A stretch of 41,830 bases of DNA from Chloroflexota bacterium (GTDB lineage Bacteria > Chloroflexota > Dehalococcoidia > JACQUA01), in contig JACQUA010000116.1 in NCBI GenBank assembly GCA_016210565.1, positions 1 to 41,830 of the forward strand, read 5' to 3'. The notes beneath the pieces were generated by a model that ran no database searches, was not told where the DNA came from, and was given only the letters and a program-made list of their open reading frames with translations. A program made the translations under genes and the position numbers. Position 1 is the first letter of the stretch, and each line of letters starts with the position of its first letter. Shown one piece after another: positions 1 through 7,923 of the stretch.

Positions 1-250
1 CTGTCATTCTGAGAGCTTGTGAAGAAATTGGTCAGGCCCTATCTGGCAAACAATTAGTTTTGTATCTGGGCTTTCAATAAATTCACAAACTCTGAGCGAA
101 GCGAGCGTAGCGAGCGTAGTCGAAGAATCCTTCGCTCCGCTCAGGACAAGTTCTTTTGGGGTGGGCGCGGGGCGAAAGACCCTTCGACTTCTCCTTCGCT
201 GCACTCAGGACTCCGGCTCAGGGTGACATTGTCCTGGCAATTTTCAAGGT
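1..250. repeat. Intergenic TCATTCTGAG/CGAAGAATC repeat block
   Basis: This gene-free stretch carries the family of short inverted elements that begin GTCATTCTGAG and run into TCGAAGAATC, followed by a reverse-oriented copy ending in CAGGGTGACA. The same family recurs near 6370-6475, 36010-36100, 39172-39262 and 41758-41830. In this copy the element is interrupted at 13-90 (see separate entry). No start codon with a ribosome site or conserved protein is visible. Such dispersed palindromes are non-coding, and I infer they are mobilised in trans or act in mRNA ends. Confidence 0.75.
13..90. mobile_element. 78-bp MITE-like insertion inside the repeat
   Basis: The repeat GTCATTCTGA/GCGAAGCG is split here. 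The inserted 78 bp begin GAGCTTGTGAA and finish TTCACAAAC, with TC following from the next repeat; the ends are inverted repeats (10 of 11 positions when the TC is counted). The 5-bp sequence TCTGA lies on both sides (8-12 and 91-95) and looks like a target duplication. It is too short to code for anything. A chance inverted repeat is possible but less likely because removing it restores the repeat exactly. Confidence 0.5.
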
Positions 251-279
251 CTCCAATGACGCAATACCCGAGGATGGAC

Positions 280-376
280 GGGCTTTTTGAATTTGGGAAT
301 TGGAATTTGTTTCGAATTTGGCGCTTGGAATTTGGAATTTACTTGAAACTTGGTACCTGGAATTTGGAACTTAGTT
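280..376. repeat. GGAATTTGG-type A/T-rich repeat upstream of aor
   Basis: Several imperfect units of the form TTGGAATTTGG, ending TTTGGAACTTAG, lie directly before the ribosome site of the next gene. The same ending (TTTTGGAACTTAG) precedes acsB at 39410-39426, and an inverted version follows acsB at about 41680-41725. No gene is visible here. Confidence 0.6.
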
Positions 377-392
377 AAGCAGGAGGATTCAT

Positions 393-2321
393 TTGCGTCA
401 AGAAAAGGGTTTCGAAGCGTTCCTGAAGCAAGAGTCAATCTTCCCTAAGAGGAGGTCTACACCCATCCCCGGCGGCTACATGGGCAAGGTCCTGCGGGTG
501 GACCTCAGTTCCGGCAAACTGACCGACCTGAACCTGCCCGAGGACCGGATACTGCGGCAATACATGGGGGGCCAGGGACTGGCCCAGCTCATCATTCTGC
601 ACGAACTGCCTTCGGGGGCGAACCCGCTGGACCCGGAAAACCCGCTGGTGGTCATGGCCGGGCCTCTCACCGGCAACGGCAAGACTCCGGCGGGGACGGT
701 GGTGACCGTGACCGCTTTCAACAACATCACCCGTTTTCTTGACGGCAGCGTGGGGGCCATCACCAGCGGGATCGCGGCCGGCTATTTCGGCAGCCAGTTG
801 AAGTTCGCCGGCTACGACGGCATCATCTTCAACGGCGTCTCGGAGAAGCCCGTCTATCTCTGGATCAAGAATGGCCGGGCGGAGATCCGTGACGGCAGCG
901 GGGTCTGGGGGAAGGACGCCTACGAGACCCAGGACATCATCCGCAAGGAGACGGGCGAACCCGGGGCCGAGGTCATGAGCATCGGACCGGCGGGGGAAAA
1001 CATGGTGCCTTCGGCCCTGGCGGCCACCGGACCCAACCACTCCTGTTCTCACGGCGCGGGCGCCGTCTTCGGTTCGAAGAAGCTCAAAGCCATCGGGGTT
1101 TTCGGCTCTCGAAAAGTCCCGGTGAAGAACATGGAGAAGCTCACCGAGGCGGGCAACCAGTGGCGGGGCAAGATGAAGGTCTACAACTACCCGCAGGACA
1201 GATTCGGCGCAGGATATCCCGATGTGCTCAAGACCATCGTTCACAAGAATTTCCAGACCAGCGTCTTTCCCGAGGTAACGAAGGAGCTCAACCAGCAGGA
1301 ATACACCCCGCGGCCGTGCTACGAGTGCAACCGCCAGTGCCCGTATGACGTCAGGATAACCACCGGCAAACATGCCGGCTACAAGGCTACCGTCAATGGC
1401 GGCAGCGAGCAACTGGAAGCATTCTATACCCTGGGCATAGGCGGTCCCGATGTCTATTACCTGGCCGATGTCATCAACCGAGCGGGAATCGACGGCTGCC
1501 ATTTTGGCTGCGGGGCCGGCCTGGCCTTCGAAGCCTACGAAAAGGGCCTGATCACCAAGAGCCAGACCGATGGCCTGGAGTTGAAGTGGGGGGACGTGGC
1601 GGTGGCCGAGAAACTGGTCCACATGACCGCTAAAAAAGAGGGCTGGCTGGGTAGGCTTCTCGCCGAAGGGCCGAAGGACCTGGCCGAAGCCATCGGTCCC
1701 GAAGCCAAGAAGATGGTCGTCCATATCAAGGGCGGGGCGCCGGCGCTGCACGACTGGCGGCCCTACACCACCCAGATGCTGGGACAGATGACCACCACCG
1801 GCGGCGGCAAGCCGCGCTTCCAGGGCTTCGAGATCGGCCCCTGGCCGGAGCTGGGCTATACCCAGCGGACGCTTAACCAGGAGTCGAAAGAAGGCAAAGC
1901 CAGGGAGTCCTTTGTTGGCGGGCTTTTCCGCATCGCCAGCGGCTGCGCCGGAGTTTGCTGGTTCGGCGAGTCCGGAGTTACCGTCAATCACACCGTCGAG
2001 GCCCTGGCGGCCATAACCGGCTGGGATGTTACGAAAGACGAGGTCATGGCCATGGGCGACCGCACCTGGCAGATGGAGCACATCTTCCATATCCGCCACG
2101 GCTGGACGCCCGAAGAGGACATGACCAACATCGGCCAGCGGTTCCTGGAGCCCCTGCCCGACGGACCCTTCAAGGGCTTCGGCGTGGCCAAGTGGCTGCC
2201 CGACCTGTTCCTGGATTTCTACAAAGAATGCGGCTGGGACCCGAAGACGGGCAAACCGCTCAAGTCTACACTGCAACGTTTGAATCTGGAGGAATTCGAT
2301 TTTCTTGCCGCCAGCCAGTAG
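393..2321 (+). CDS. aor: Aldehyde:ferredoxin oxidoreductase (tungsten, AOR family)
   Basis: Cytoplasmic enzyme of the AOR family, which oxidises aldehydes to carboxylic acids, or runs in reverse, using a tungsten bis-pterin site and one [4Fe-4S] cluster with ferredoxin as partner. The N-terminal block GYMGKVLRVDLSSGK is the family signature. Cluster cysteines are C309, C312 and C316 (CYECNRQC), with the fourth at C522 in GCAGVC. The length (642 aa) is about 30 aa above the usual. The start chosen is TTG at 393 with AGGAGG six bases upstream. The ATG at 480 gives a normal 613-aa length, but its GGAGGT (451-456) sits 23 bases away, and an ATC at 465 lies at the ideal distance, so the true start is uncertain. 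The stop codon abuts a REP hairpin. The exact substrate cannot be told. Confidence 0.93.
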   Translation: MRQEKGFEAFLKQESIFPKRRSTPIPGGYMGKVLRVDLSSGKLTDLNLPEDRILRQYMGGQGLAQLIILHELPSGANPLDPENPLVVMAGPLTGNGKTPAGTVVTVTAFNNITRFLDGSVGAITSGIAAGYFGSQLKFAGYDGIIFNGVSEKPVYLWIKNGRAEIRDGSGVWGKDAYETQDIIRKETGEPGAEVMSIGPAGENMVPSALAATGPNHSCSHGAGAVFGSKKLKAIGVFGSRKVPVKNMEKLTEAGNQWRGKMKVYNYPQDRFGAGYPDVLKTIVHKNFQTSVFPEVTKELNQQEYTPRPCYECNRQCPYDVRITTGKHAGYKATVNGGSEQLEAFYTLGIGGPDVYYLADVINRAGIDGCHFGCGAGLAFEAYEKGLITKSQTDGLELKWGDVAVAEKLVHMTAKKEGWLGRLLAEGPKDLAEAIGPEAKKMVVHIKGGAPALHDWRPYTTQMLGQMTTTGGGKPRFQGFEIGPWPELGYTQRTLNQESKEGKARESFVGGLFRIASGCAGVCWFGESGVTVNHTVEALAAITGWDVTKDEVMAMGDRTWQMEHIFHIRHGWTPEEDMTNIGQRFLEPLPDGPFKGFGVAKWLPDLFLDFYKECGWDPKTGKPLKSTLQRLNLEEFDFLAASQ

Positions 2322-2345
2322 AACAGGCTTTCCAGCCTGTTCCCA
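2320..2345. repeat. REP hairpin abutting the aor stop codon
   Basis: GAACAGGCT-TTCC-AGCCTGTTC forms a 9-bp stem with a TTCC loop; its first G is the last base of the aor stop codon TAG. It belongs to the same family as the hairpins around the RAYT gene downstream. Confidence 0.75.
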
Positions 2346-2399
2346 CACCTTCGTGCTGTACCCATGCAAGCCGCGATAAATGCAAGGACAAAAAGCCAC

Positions 2400-2675
2400 A
2401 TGAACGAGGACGAACTCATAGACTTTCTGTTTGAAGCTCAGGAAGGAAGGTGCGCATGGCCCTGGTGCCGGGAGCCGTTGGATCGAGATGGAAGGGGATG
2501 GCAATGGGAGCTTCACCATCATCCGGCAAAAAGCTGGCGTGAGCGGGATTTCAGTAAGCACTGGAGGAGTTTCATGCCAGAGATGCCACTCAACATGAGA
2601 ATCATCTGTGTTGAATGCAACGATTATCCTCACGGGGGCAGCCACAAACCTAGACCAATTGATCCTCTACTGTGA
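2400..2675 (+). CDS. Small HNH-endonuclease-like protein
   Basis: A 91-aa soluble protein with two cysteine pairs, C18-x4-C23 (CAWPWC) and C69-x2-C72 (CVEC), around a WELHHHPAKSW segment at about residues 35-45. This Cys/His layout resembles the zinc-bound beta-beta-alpha fold of HNH nucleases and related zinc-ribbon proteins. A canonical HNH triad cannot be fully assigned, because the final histidine region (GGSHKP, near residue 80) is only suggestive. The ATG at 2400 is preferred to one 36 bases upstream because the protein then begins with a clean acidic helix. The ribosome site is weak (AAGGA about 13 bases upstream). It sits between aor and the RAYT locus with REP hairpins on both sides. 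Function, if nuclease, is inferred from motif only. Confidence 0.55.
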   Translation: MNEDELIDFLFEAQEGRCAWPWCREPLDRDGRGWQWELHHHPAKSWRERDFSKHWRSFMPEMPLNMRIICVECNDYPHGGSHKPRPIDPLL

Positions 2676-2912
2676 GGCCGGCCCAGTATGCAGCAATGGT
2701 ACCAGGGCCGCACGAACCGACCGGTTTGGATGCTTAGCGCGAGCCGCCAAGCTGCCGGGAACAGGCTTTCCAGCCTGTTCCCGTGGACGGCCACCGACCG
2801 GATTTTGCCGTGGCCACCGCTGCGGCCAGCCCACCGCGACAGCCTGGAAAGGCTGTCGTACCCGTCGGGGGCATTAGAACAAGCTTTCCAGCCCGTTCCC
2901 ATCGACCGCAGC
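2676..2912. repeat. Gene-free stretch with three REP hairpins
   Basis: Hairpins are at 2759-2780 (GAACAGGCT/TTCC/AGCCTGTTC), 2837-2858 (CGACAGCCT/GGAA/AGGCTGTCG, opposite loop sense) and 2877-2899 (imperfect GAACAAGCT/AGCCCGTTC). Copies in opposite orientation resemble a BIME-type mosaic. The spacer reads GTGGACGGCCACCGACCGG or close variants. No coding potential was recognised. Confidence 0.75.
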
Positions 2913-3380
2913 ATGAATAATGAATTTCGAACTTATAGGAGAAAACTCCCACACTGGGAGAGCGCCGGAAGCGTCTACTTCATAACCTTCAACACGGCAG
3001 GTGATCTGGCTCTGGATGACGAGTGCAAGGACATCGTTATCAACGCCATCAAGTTCCACGAGGACAAGAAATACGAGCTTTACGCCTGCGTGGCTATGTC
3101 TTCACACGTTCATGTGGTGCTCCAACCGCTTGAACAGCAAGACGGAGGCTTCCCCCGCATCGCAGAGATCACTCAGGGGATTAAGGGCTACTCTGCCTGG
3201 AAGATCAACGGTCATCTTGGCAGAAAAGGTCAGGTCTGGCAGACCGAAAGCTATGACCGGATCGTTAGGAATCAACATGAGTTCGATGAAAAGGTGAACT
3301 ACATCATCAACAATGCACTGAAGGCAGGACTCGTTGTGGACCCGGAGCGTTACCGCTGGCTGTACTTGAAAGGCCAGTAG
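2913..3380 (+). CDS. REP-associated tyrosine transposase (RAYT, Y1/IS200-like)
   Basis: A 155-aa protein of the Y1 transposase superfamily: single-strand DNA nickase/ligases that act on REP hairpins without flanking IS ends. The HUH metal site is H65-V-H67 in SSHVHVVLQP. The C-terminal half has the family pattern KGYSAWKIN, GQVWQTESYDRIVRN and YIINNALKAGLV. Several tyrosines could be the nucleophile and I do not choose between them. The start is the ATG at 2913, giving the usual RAYT length; the open frame upstream is repeat sequence. REP hairpins lie on both sides (2759-2899 and 3379-3479), the usual setting of a RAYT. Activity is inferred, but all visible motifs are intact. Confidence 0.88.
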   Translation: MNNEFRTYRRKLPHWESAGSVYFITFNTAGDLALDDECKDIVINAIKFHEDKKYELYACVAMSSHVHVVLQPLEQQDGGFPRIAEITQGIKGYSAWKINGHLGRKGQVWQTESYDRIVRNQHEFDEKVNYIINNALKAGLVVDPERYRWLYLKGQ

Positions 3381-3482
3381 AACGGGCTTTCCAGCCTGTT
3401 CCCGTGGACGACAGCCAGCTACGTGGTTCAGCGGCCACCTTTGCAGCGAGGCCGCCGCGACAGGCTGGAAAGCCTGTCGTAC
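3378..3482. repeat. Pair of opposed REP hairpins after the RAYT gene
   Basis: The first copy (GAACGGGCT/TTCC/AGCCTGTTC) begins on the RAYT stop codon TAG (3378-3380), as at aor. The second copy in opposite sense (CGACAGGCT/GGAA/AGCCTGTCG, 3458-3479) ends in GTACC. The remaining bases up to 3548 show nothing else except the next ribosome site. Confidence 0.75.
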
Positions 3483-3548
3483 CGGGCGTTTCCCGCCCTC
3501 GGCCGCTAAACCGTGGCAGTCGTTGTTATTCCCAGTTGGAGCATTACC

Positions 3549-6122
3549 ATGGTCAGGTCATTGATTAGAGACGCCACCGGCAAAAGCGTCAAGCCGGAAA
3601 CAAGAGAGGATGTCTGGATTCCCAGCGCGTGCTGGTTCTGCGTGATGGGGCCTTGCATCCATCGCTACCACCGGGTCAACGGGGTGGTGGTGAACGTGCA
3701 GGGCAACCTGGAGGAGCCGGAGTTCGCCGAGCGCGCCCGTAACCAGGGACGGATTTGCCCCAAGCCCTACGGCCTCGTCGAAAAGATATACAACCCCAAC
3801 CGCATCAAGTCGCCCCTGAAAAGGACCAACCCCAAAAAGGGCATCAACGAAGACCCCGGCTGGCAGGAGATTAGCTGGGACGAAGCCCTGGATACGGTCG
3901 CCAAACGTCTCAAGGAAATCCGGGATAGGGACCCGAGGCGCGTCTGCAGCACCTTTCACAGCGTCGCCCAGATGAGCATGGGCGGAACCTGGGAAGCCTT
4001 CTACATCGCCTTCGGCCCGATGCAGGACCTGCGCGGCGGCTCGGGCATCCGCTGCGGCCTGGGCGTGCACATGTTCGCCAACACCATCCACGGCGGCTTC
4101 CGCTGCTCCCCGGATACGGAATACACGAAGTTCATGCTCATCTTCGGCAGCAACGTGGCGGCTTCCGGCGGCGTCTGCGGCAACCTGCATTACGCCAGTG
4201 CGAAAAAGGTGGCGGTGGACCCGGTGCTGACCCTCACCGCCAGCAAATCCGAGGAATGGATTCCGATAAAGCCGGCCACCGACATCGCCTTTATGCTCAG
4301 CATGATCCACGTCATCATCCACGAGCTCAAGACCTATGACTCGGCCTTTCTGAGGAACCTGACGAATTCCCCGTACCTGGTTGGCGCCGACGGCCACTTC
4401 CTGCGTGATAAGGAGACCAACAGACCTCTCATCTGGGACTCCGCCATTAGCTCGGCAAAGCTCTTCAACGATCCTGCCGTCAAAGACCCCGCCATCGAGG
4501 GCGTCTATACCGTCAATGGACAGGAAGGCAGGCCGGCGTTTCAACTGCTGAAAGACCATGTCCAACAATACACGCCGGAGTGGGCGGCGACTATCACCGA
4601 AGTACCCGCGGCCACTATCCGGCGGGTGACCAGAGAGTTCGTCGACGCCGCCCAGATCGGGAGCACCATCCGACTGGACGGCCATGACCTGCCCTACCGG
4701 CCGGTGGACGTGATCATCGGCCGGCCGGTGGAATCCGGCGTTCATTCCTACCAGAACATCCTGGCCCAGCACACCCTGGTGGCCCTGGTGGGGGCGCTGG
4801 AGACCGTCGGCGGACACCACGGCGGCTGCGCCCATCCGACGTACTACGACCACGGCATCAAGCCGGGCGCCGACGGCATGCCCGAGCCGGCCTATTTCCC
4901 CTTCACCTGGCCGCCGGTCTCCTGGGACATGTGCGAGACCTTCGTGCCCTTCACCAAGATATGGGGTCATTCGGCCCACCTGGTCTTTGTTAACCTGGTC
5001 AAGCCGCCCCCCGGCCTCCCCACCCCACCCCTGCCCGAAGCCTATCTCCGCTTCCGCAACAACTGCGTGGTCTCGGTAGGCCAACCGGAGCTGGTGGCCG
5101 AGGCCCTGATGAAGATACCGTTCATCGTGTCCATCGCCTACACCTATGACGAAGTCACGCAACTGGCAGATATTGTTTTGCCCGACCTGACCGAGCTGGA
5201 GCGGTACGAGGTGATCAACACGGACTATAAGCTCGGCTCCGGGCGGCGTTTCCGGGGTATCATTATGAAGCAGCCCGTGGTCGAACCGCCGCCCAACAAC
5301 CGTGACATTTCGGACATTCTGACCGAGCTGGCCGACCGTATGGGCATGCTGGCGGACTACAACAAGTTCGTCAATATCCGTTTCGGTCTAAAAGACCCCT
5401 ACAAGCTGGAGCTTGACAAGAAATATCCCTGGCCGGAGATTGCCGACCGCTGGCTGAAATCCCTGACCGGCGGCGAGAAAGGCCTGGAATGGTTCAAGGA
5501 GCACACGGCCCTTTTGCCGCCGCTGTCCACGCCGGAGCAGTACAGCGTCCATTTCAAGATGACGGGCGAAAAGCTGAGATATAGCCTGCCCTACATGGAG
5601 ACGGTGAAGATCGTCGGCGAGAACCTGGGCGCCAACCTGGCGAAAGTGGGCGTGGACTACTGGCCAACGAAAGAGTACGTGGCCATGCCCACCTATGTGA
5701 CATCCATCCTGGATACCGTGCCGGCGGAGTACGACCTCTTCGTCACCACCTGCCGCCTTCCCCAGTACAGCAACGCCAGCAACGTGGACTGCTCAATGCA
5801 GAACGAGGTGATGCAGCAGGTGCCGGGCCAGTGCGATATCATGATGCACATCAGGACGGCCAGGGCGAAGGGGATCGCCGAGGGAGATATGGTGTGGGTG
5901 GAATCCCCGGTGGGGAAGGTGAAGGGAAGAGTGACGCTGACCGAAGGCATCCGTCCCGATACGATTCTCATGGCGGGCCAGTTCGGCCAGTTCCTGACGC
6001 CGGTGGCCCGGGATACCGGGCGGGCTTCGGTGAACGCGCTGACGCCAGTCAGCTACGAATGGACCGACCAGGTGACCGGCACGATGCAATCAACGGTGAA
6101 GGCGAAGGTGTATAAGGAGTAG
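3549..6122 (+). CDS. Molybdopterin oxidoreductase, catalytic subunit (DMSO reductase superfamily)
   Basis: An 857-aa member of the complex iron-sulfur molybdoenzymes, with a bis-pterin Mo or W site. An N-terminal [4Fe-4S] site is formed by C28, C31, C36 and C70 (CWFCVMGPC then GRICPK). C169 in GSGIRCGLGVH lies where the metal ligand normally falls, suggesting cysteine ligation. The C-terminal beta-barrel ends normally. The start is ATG 3549, with GGAG seven bases upstream; a longer in-frame GTG at 3513 lacks a site. There is no twin-arginine signal, so the enzyme should be cytoplasmic. The Fe-S subunit follows after 435 bp and no membrane anchor gene is present, so the layout resembles soluble two-subunit enzymes such as transhydroxylase more than quinone-linked ones. 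The substrate cannot be named. Confidence 0.88.
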   Translation: MVRSLIRDATGKSVKPETREDVWIPSACWFCVMGPCIHRYHRVNGVVVNVQGNLEEPEFAERARNQGRICPKPYGLVEKIYNPNRIKSPLKRTNPKKGINEDPGWQEISWDEALDTVAKRLKEIRDRDPRRVCSTFHSVAQMSMGGTWEAFYIAFGPMQDLRGGSGIRCGLGVHMFANTIHGGFRCSPDTEYTKFMLIFGSNVAASGGVCGNLHYASAKKVAVDPVLTLTASKSEEWIPIKPATDIAFMLSMIHVIIHELKTYDSAFLRNLTNSPYLVGADGHFLRDKETNRPLIWDSAISSAKLFNDPAVKDPAIEGVYTVNGQEGRPAFQLLKDHVQQYTPEWAATITEVPAATIRRVTREFVDAAQIGSTIRLDGHDLPYRPVDVIIGRPVESGVHSYQNILAQHTLVALVGALETVGGHHGGCAHPTYYDHGIKPGADGMPEPAYFPFTWPPVSWDMCETFVPFTKIWGHSAHLVFVNLVKPPPGLPTPPLPEAYLRFRNNCVVSVGQPELVAEALMKIPFIVSIAYTYDEVTQLADIVLPDLTELERYEVINTDYKLGSGRRFRGIIMKQPVVEPPPNNRDISDILTELADRMGMLADYNKFVNIRFGLKDPYKLELDKKYPWPEIADRWLKSLTGGEKGLEWFKEHTALLPPLSTPEQYSVHFKMTGEKLRYSLPYMETVKIVGENLGANLAKVGVDYWPTKEYVAMPTYVTSILDTVPAEYDLFVTTCRLPQYSNASNVDCSMQNEVMQQVPGQCDIMMHIRTARAKGIAEGDMVWVESPVGKVKGRVTLTEGIRPDTILMAGQFGQFLTPVARDTGRASVNALTPVSYEWTDQVTGTMQSTVKAKVYKE

Positions 6123-6557
6123 CCAGTAGCGAGTAGTGAGTAGCGGCACGCTGCCGCGTGCCCCGGTAGACAGTAGCCAGTAGCGAGGTGCCGGTAGCCA
6201 GTAGCGGCACGCTGCCGCGTGCCCCAGTAGCGAGTAGCCACCCCACCGGTGGGGTAGTTGTCCGGCCTATCCATGGCCAGGCGTTAACCGATGTCCCAAG
6301 CCTGTAGCTTTTTGCATTTTGATTTGTCATTTTGATTGTTGACTTTTGATTTTTGAATTTGCTCCGAAAATGGCCTGTCACCCTGAGCGAAGTCGAAGGG
6401 TCTTTCGTCCCTGCCCCCCGGAAAGATTCTTCGACTGCGATCGCTGCGCTCGCTTCGCTCAGAATGACAAGACAGGCCATTTTCATCCTTCATGGCGCTT
6501 GGCCGGCCAAGCATGGATGATTGTTTCGGATTCAGAATTTCGGATTCAGGATTTTCT
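6123..6557. repeat. Intergenic repeat cluster between the two molybdoenzyme subunit genes
   Basis: Holds units of AGTAGCCAGTAGCGAG, two identical hairpins GGCACGC-TGCC-GCGTGCC (6145-6162 and 6206-6223), an A/T-rich TTTTGATTTGTCATTTTG stretch (6318-6360), and a long inverted element from GTCACCCTGAGCGAAG (about 6377) to CGCTCAGAATGACA (about 6469). It separates two genes that are normally cotranscribed. No gene is seen. Confidence 0.7.
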
Positions 6558-7196
6558 ATGCGTTACGGAATGGTCATTGACTTAAGCAAATGTGTTGGCT
6601 GCCTGGGCTGCATGCTGGCCTGCAAAATGGAGCATCTCCTGCCGCCGGAGATGTCCTGGTGCCGGGTGCTGGTGAAGGAGCATGGCAGCTATCCCTCGGT
6701 GAGCAAGATACTGATGCCGGTGCTGTGCAACCACTGCAAGGAGGCCGCCTGCGTCAAGGTCTGCCCTTCGGGGGCCACGGAAAAGAGGGAGGACGGGATT
6801 GTGGTGGTGGACTCCGACAAGTGCGTCGGCTGCCGTTACTGCATGATGGCCTGCCCCTATGGCTCAAGGTATTACAACGAAGACCGCCAGCGCTATTTCC
6901 CGGGCCAGGGACCGACGCCGTGGGAAAAGCTGAGCGATGAGCAGTTGCAGACCGGCGTGGTGATGAAATGCACCTTCTGCGTGGAGAAGATCGAGGAGGG
7001 AATCAAAAAGGGGTTGAAGCCGGGGGTGGACCGGGAGGCGACGCCTTCCTGCGTCAACAACTGCATGACCAAAGCCCGGTATTTCGGCGACCTGGACGAC
7101 CCCGACAGCGAGGTCTCCCGGCTCATCCGCAGCCAGCGCGGCCGCCAGCTCCACCCCGAGCACGGCACCGACCCTTCGGTCTACTACATCGGGTAG
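6558..7196 (+). CDS. Four-cluster ferredoxin subunit of molybdopterin oxidoreductase (DmsB/PsrB-like)
   Basis: A 212-aa electron-transfer subunit with four cysteine groups: CVGCLGCMLAC near residue 12, CNHCKEAACVKVCP near 58, CVGCRYCMMACPYG near 92, and the split CTFC...C...C set from about residue 137. Together these can bind four [4Fe-4S] clusters, as in NrfC, PsrB and DmsB. The start ATG at 6558 has AGGA six bases upstream. There is no signal peptide, matching the cytoplasmic catalytic subunit upstream with which it should form a complex. No NrfD/DmsC-type membrane subunit follows, so electrons probably go to or come from a soluble carrier such as ferredoxin (inference). Confidence 0.9.
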   Translation: MRYGMVIDLSKCVGCLGCMLACKMEHLLPPEMSWCRVLVKEHGSYPSVSKILMPVLCNHCKEAACVKVCPSGATEKREDGIVVVDSDKCVGCRYCMMACPYGSRYYNEDRQRYFPGQGPTPWEKLSDEQLQTGVVMKCTFCVEKIEEGIKKGLKPGVDREATPSCVNNCMTKARYFGDLDDPDSEVSRLIRSQRGRQLHPEHGTDPSVYYIG

Positions 7197-7380
7197 GGTG
7201 GCAAAGGTAGGGTGGGTTAAGCGCAGACGGGCGTGGGGTTGCGGCGGGTGGCTGCGCGAACCCACCATGCCCGGCTCCGCCTACTACTATCGTCGAGTAG
7301 AACAGGCGTCCAACAAACGGGGTAGAACAGGCGTCCCTCCCTGTCCGCAGCTTTGCAAGGGGTCCCCTTGCGAAGCCGTG
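7197..7380. repeat. Intergenic repeats (GGGTGGGTTAAGCGC family)
   Basis: GTAGGGTGGGTTAAGCGC is followed by an inverted GCGCGAACCCACC about 40 bases later (7207-7265). The same paired sequence occurs near 15161-15215, 19400-19430 and 34734-34885. Two AGAACAGGCGTCC units lie at about 7298-7340. No gene was seen. Confidence 0.6.
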
Positions 7381-7632
7381 CTACCTGGCTATCGGACTTT
7401 CCGCCACCGGCGTCACTGTACAGGTGCAGCGCTTCATGCCGGGGTCAAGAAACTTCTGAATCGCCTCCGCGGAATCAGACTCCACCAGATACCAGATGAT
7501 GTGGTTGGACCACGCCCCCCACCGGCCCTTCAGAGTCACGCCCGAAACCTTTTTGTCGATGAGCACATCGGACCCTCCCTGGTCCTTCGGGCAATTCTCC
7601 GGACTGTGCACCTGCGTAATCATGAACAACAT
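7381..7632 (-). CDS. DUF3303-like small hypothetical protein
   Basis: An 83-aa protein beginning MLFMITQVH. The layout of a beta-strand start, a central GRWGAWSNHIIWYLVES segment, a helix around DSAEAIQKFLDP and a last strand TCTVTPV resembles DUF3303-type dimeric alpha/beta-barrel proteins of unknown role. The ATG at 7632 is chosen over one 18 bases upstream because AAGGAGG lies about six bases before it. It is a lone gene on the minus strand, convergent with the ferredoxin subunit gene and about 290 bp downstream of the nucleotidyltransferase gene, so a separate promoter is likely. The function is unknown; the family match comes from recall of sequence pattern, not a search. Confidence 0.65.
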   Translation of the reverse strand: MLFMITQVHSPENCPKDQGGSDVLIDKKVSGVTLKGRWGAWSNHIIWYLVESDSAEAIQKFLDPGMKRCTCTVTPVAESPIAR

Positions 7633-7778
7633 TGCCTTCCTCCTTTTCATCCTGCGGGCAGTTTGCTAATACAGACACATTAAGTAATGAGGCATATCCT
7701 CAGCACAGAGACACAGAAAGCACGGGGAAACTTGTCCAGGTCAGAATCACCAAATTAAGCACAGTCTCCCTCCCGAAA

Positions 7779-7800
7779 ATAGTATGCTATAGTATACTAT
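7779..7800. promoter_or_regulatory. Overlapping A/T palindromes, possible operator
   Basis: The perfect 12-base palindrome ATAGTATACTAT (7789-7800) overlaps a near-copy ATAGTATGCTAT (7779-7790). They lie in the roughly 290-bp gene-free gap upstream of the DUF3303-like gene (minus strand). An operator or promoter role is a guess; no well-spaced -35 box was found. Confidence 0.3.
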
Positions 7801-7923
7801 GCGGCACATTACATTACACTAACAGCTTACCTGACAATTGTCTGCCCGGCGGAGGGATGTTGTCAGTTTCCCCAGCGGATCCTTCGCCCGCCGCGATGCC
7901 CGGACCTTGCTGAGACTGCCCCA

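Noticed and set aside
435-2645. Very long open frame antisense to the aldehyde oxidoreductase gene
   Set aside because: It mirrors a high-G+C gene with clear family motifs; its translation has no recognisable domain and is dominated by residues expected from antisense codons. Similar frames opposite the MFS, Mo-enzyme and acsB genes were dropped for the same reason.
7632-7913. Small gene on the plus strand in the gap before the nucleotidyltransferase
   Set aside because: No ribosome site, no domain, and it begins inside the 5' end of the DUF3303-like gene on the other strand.
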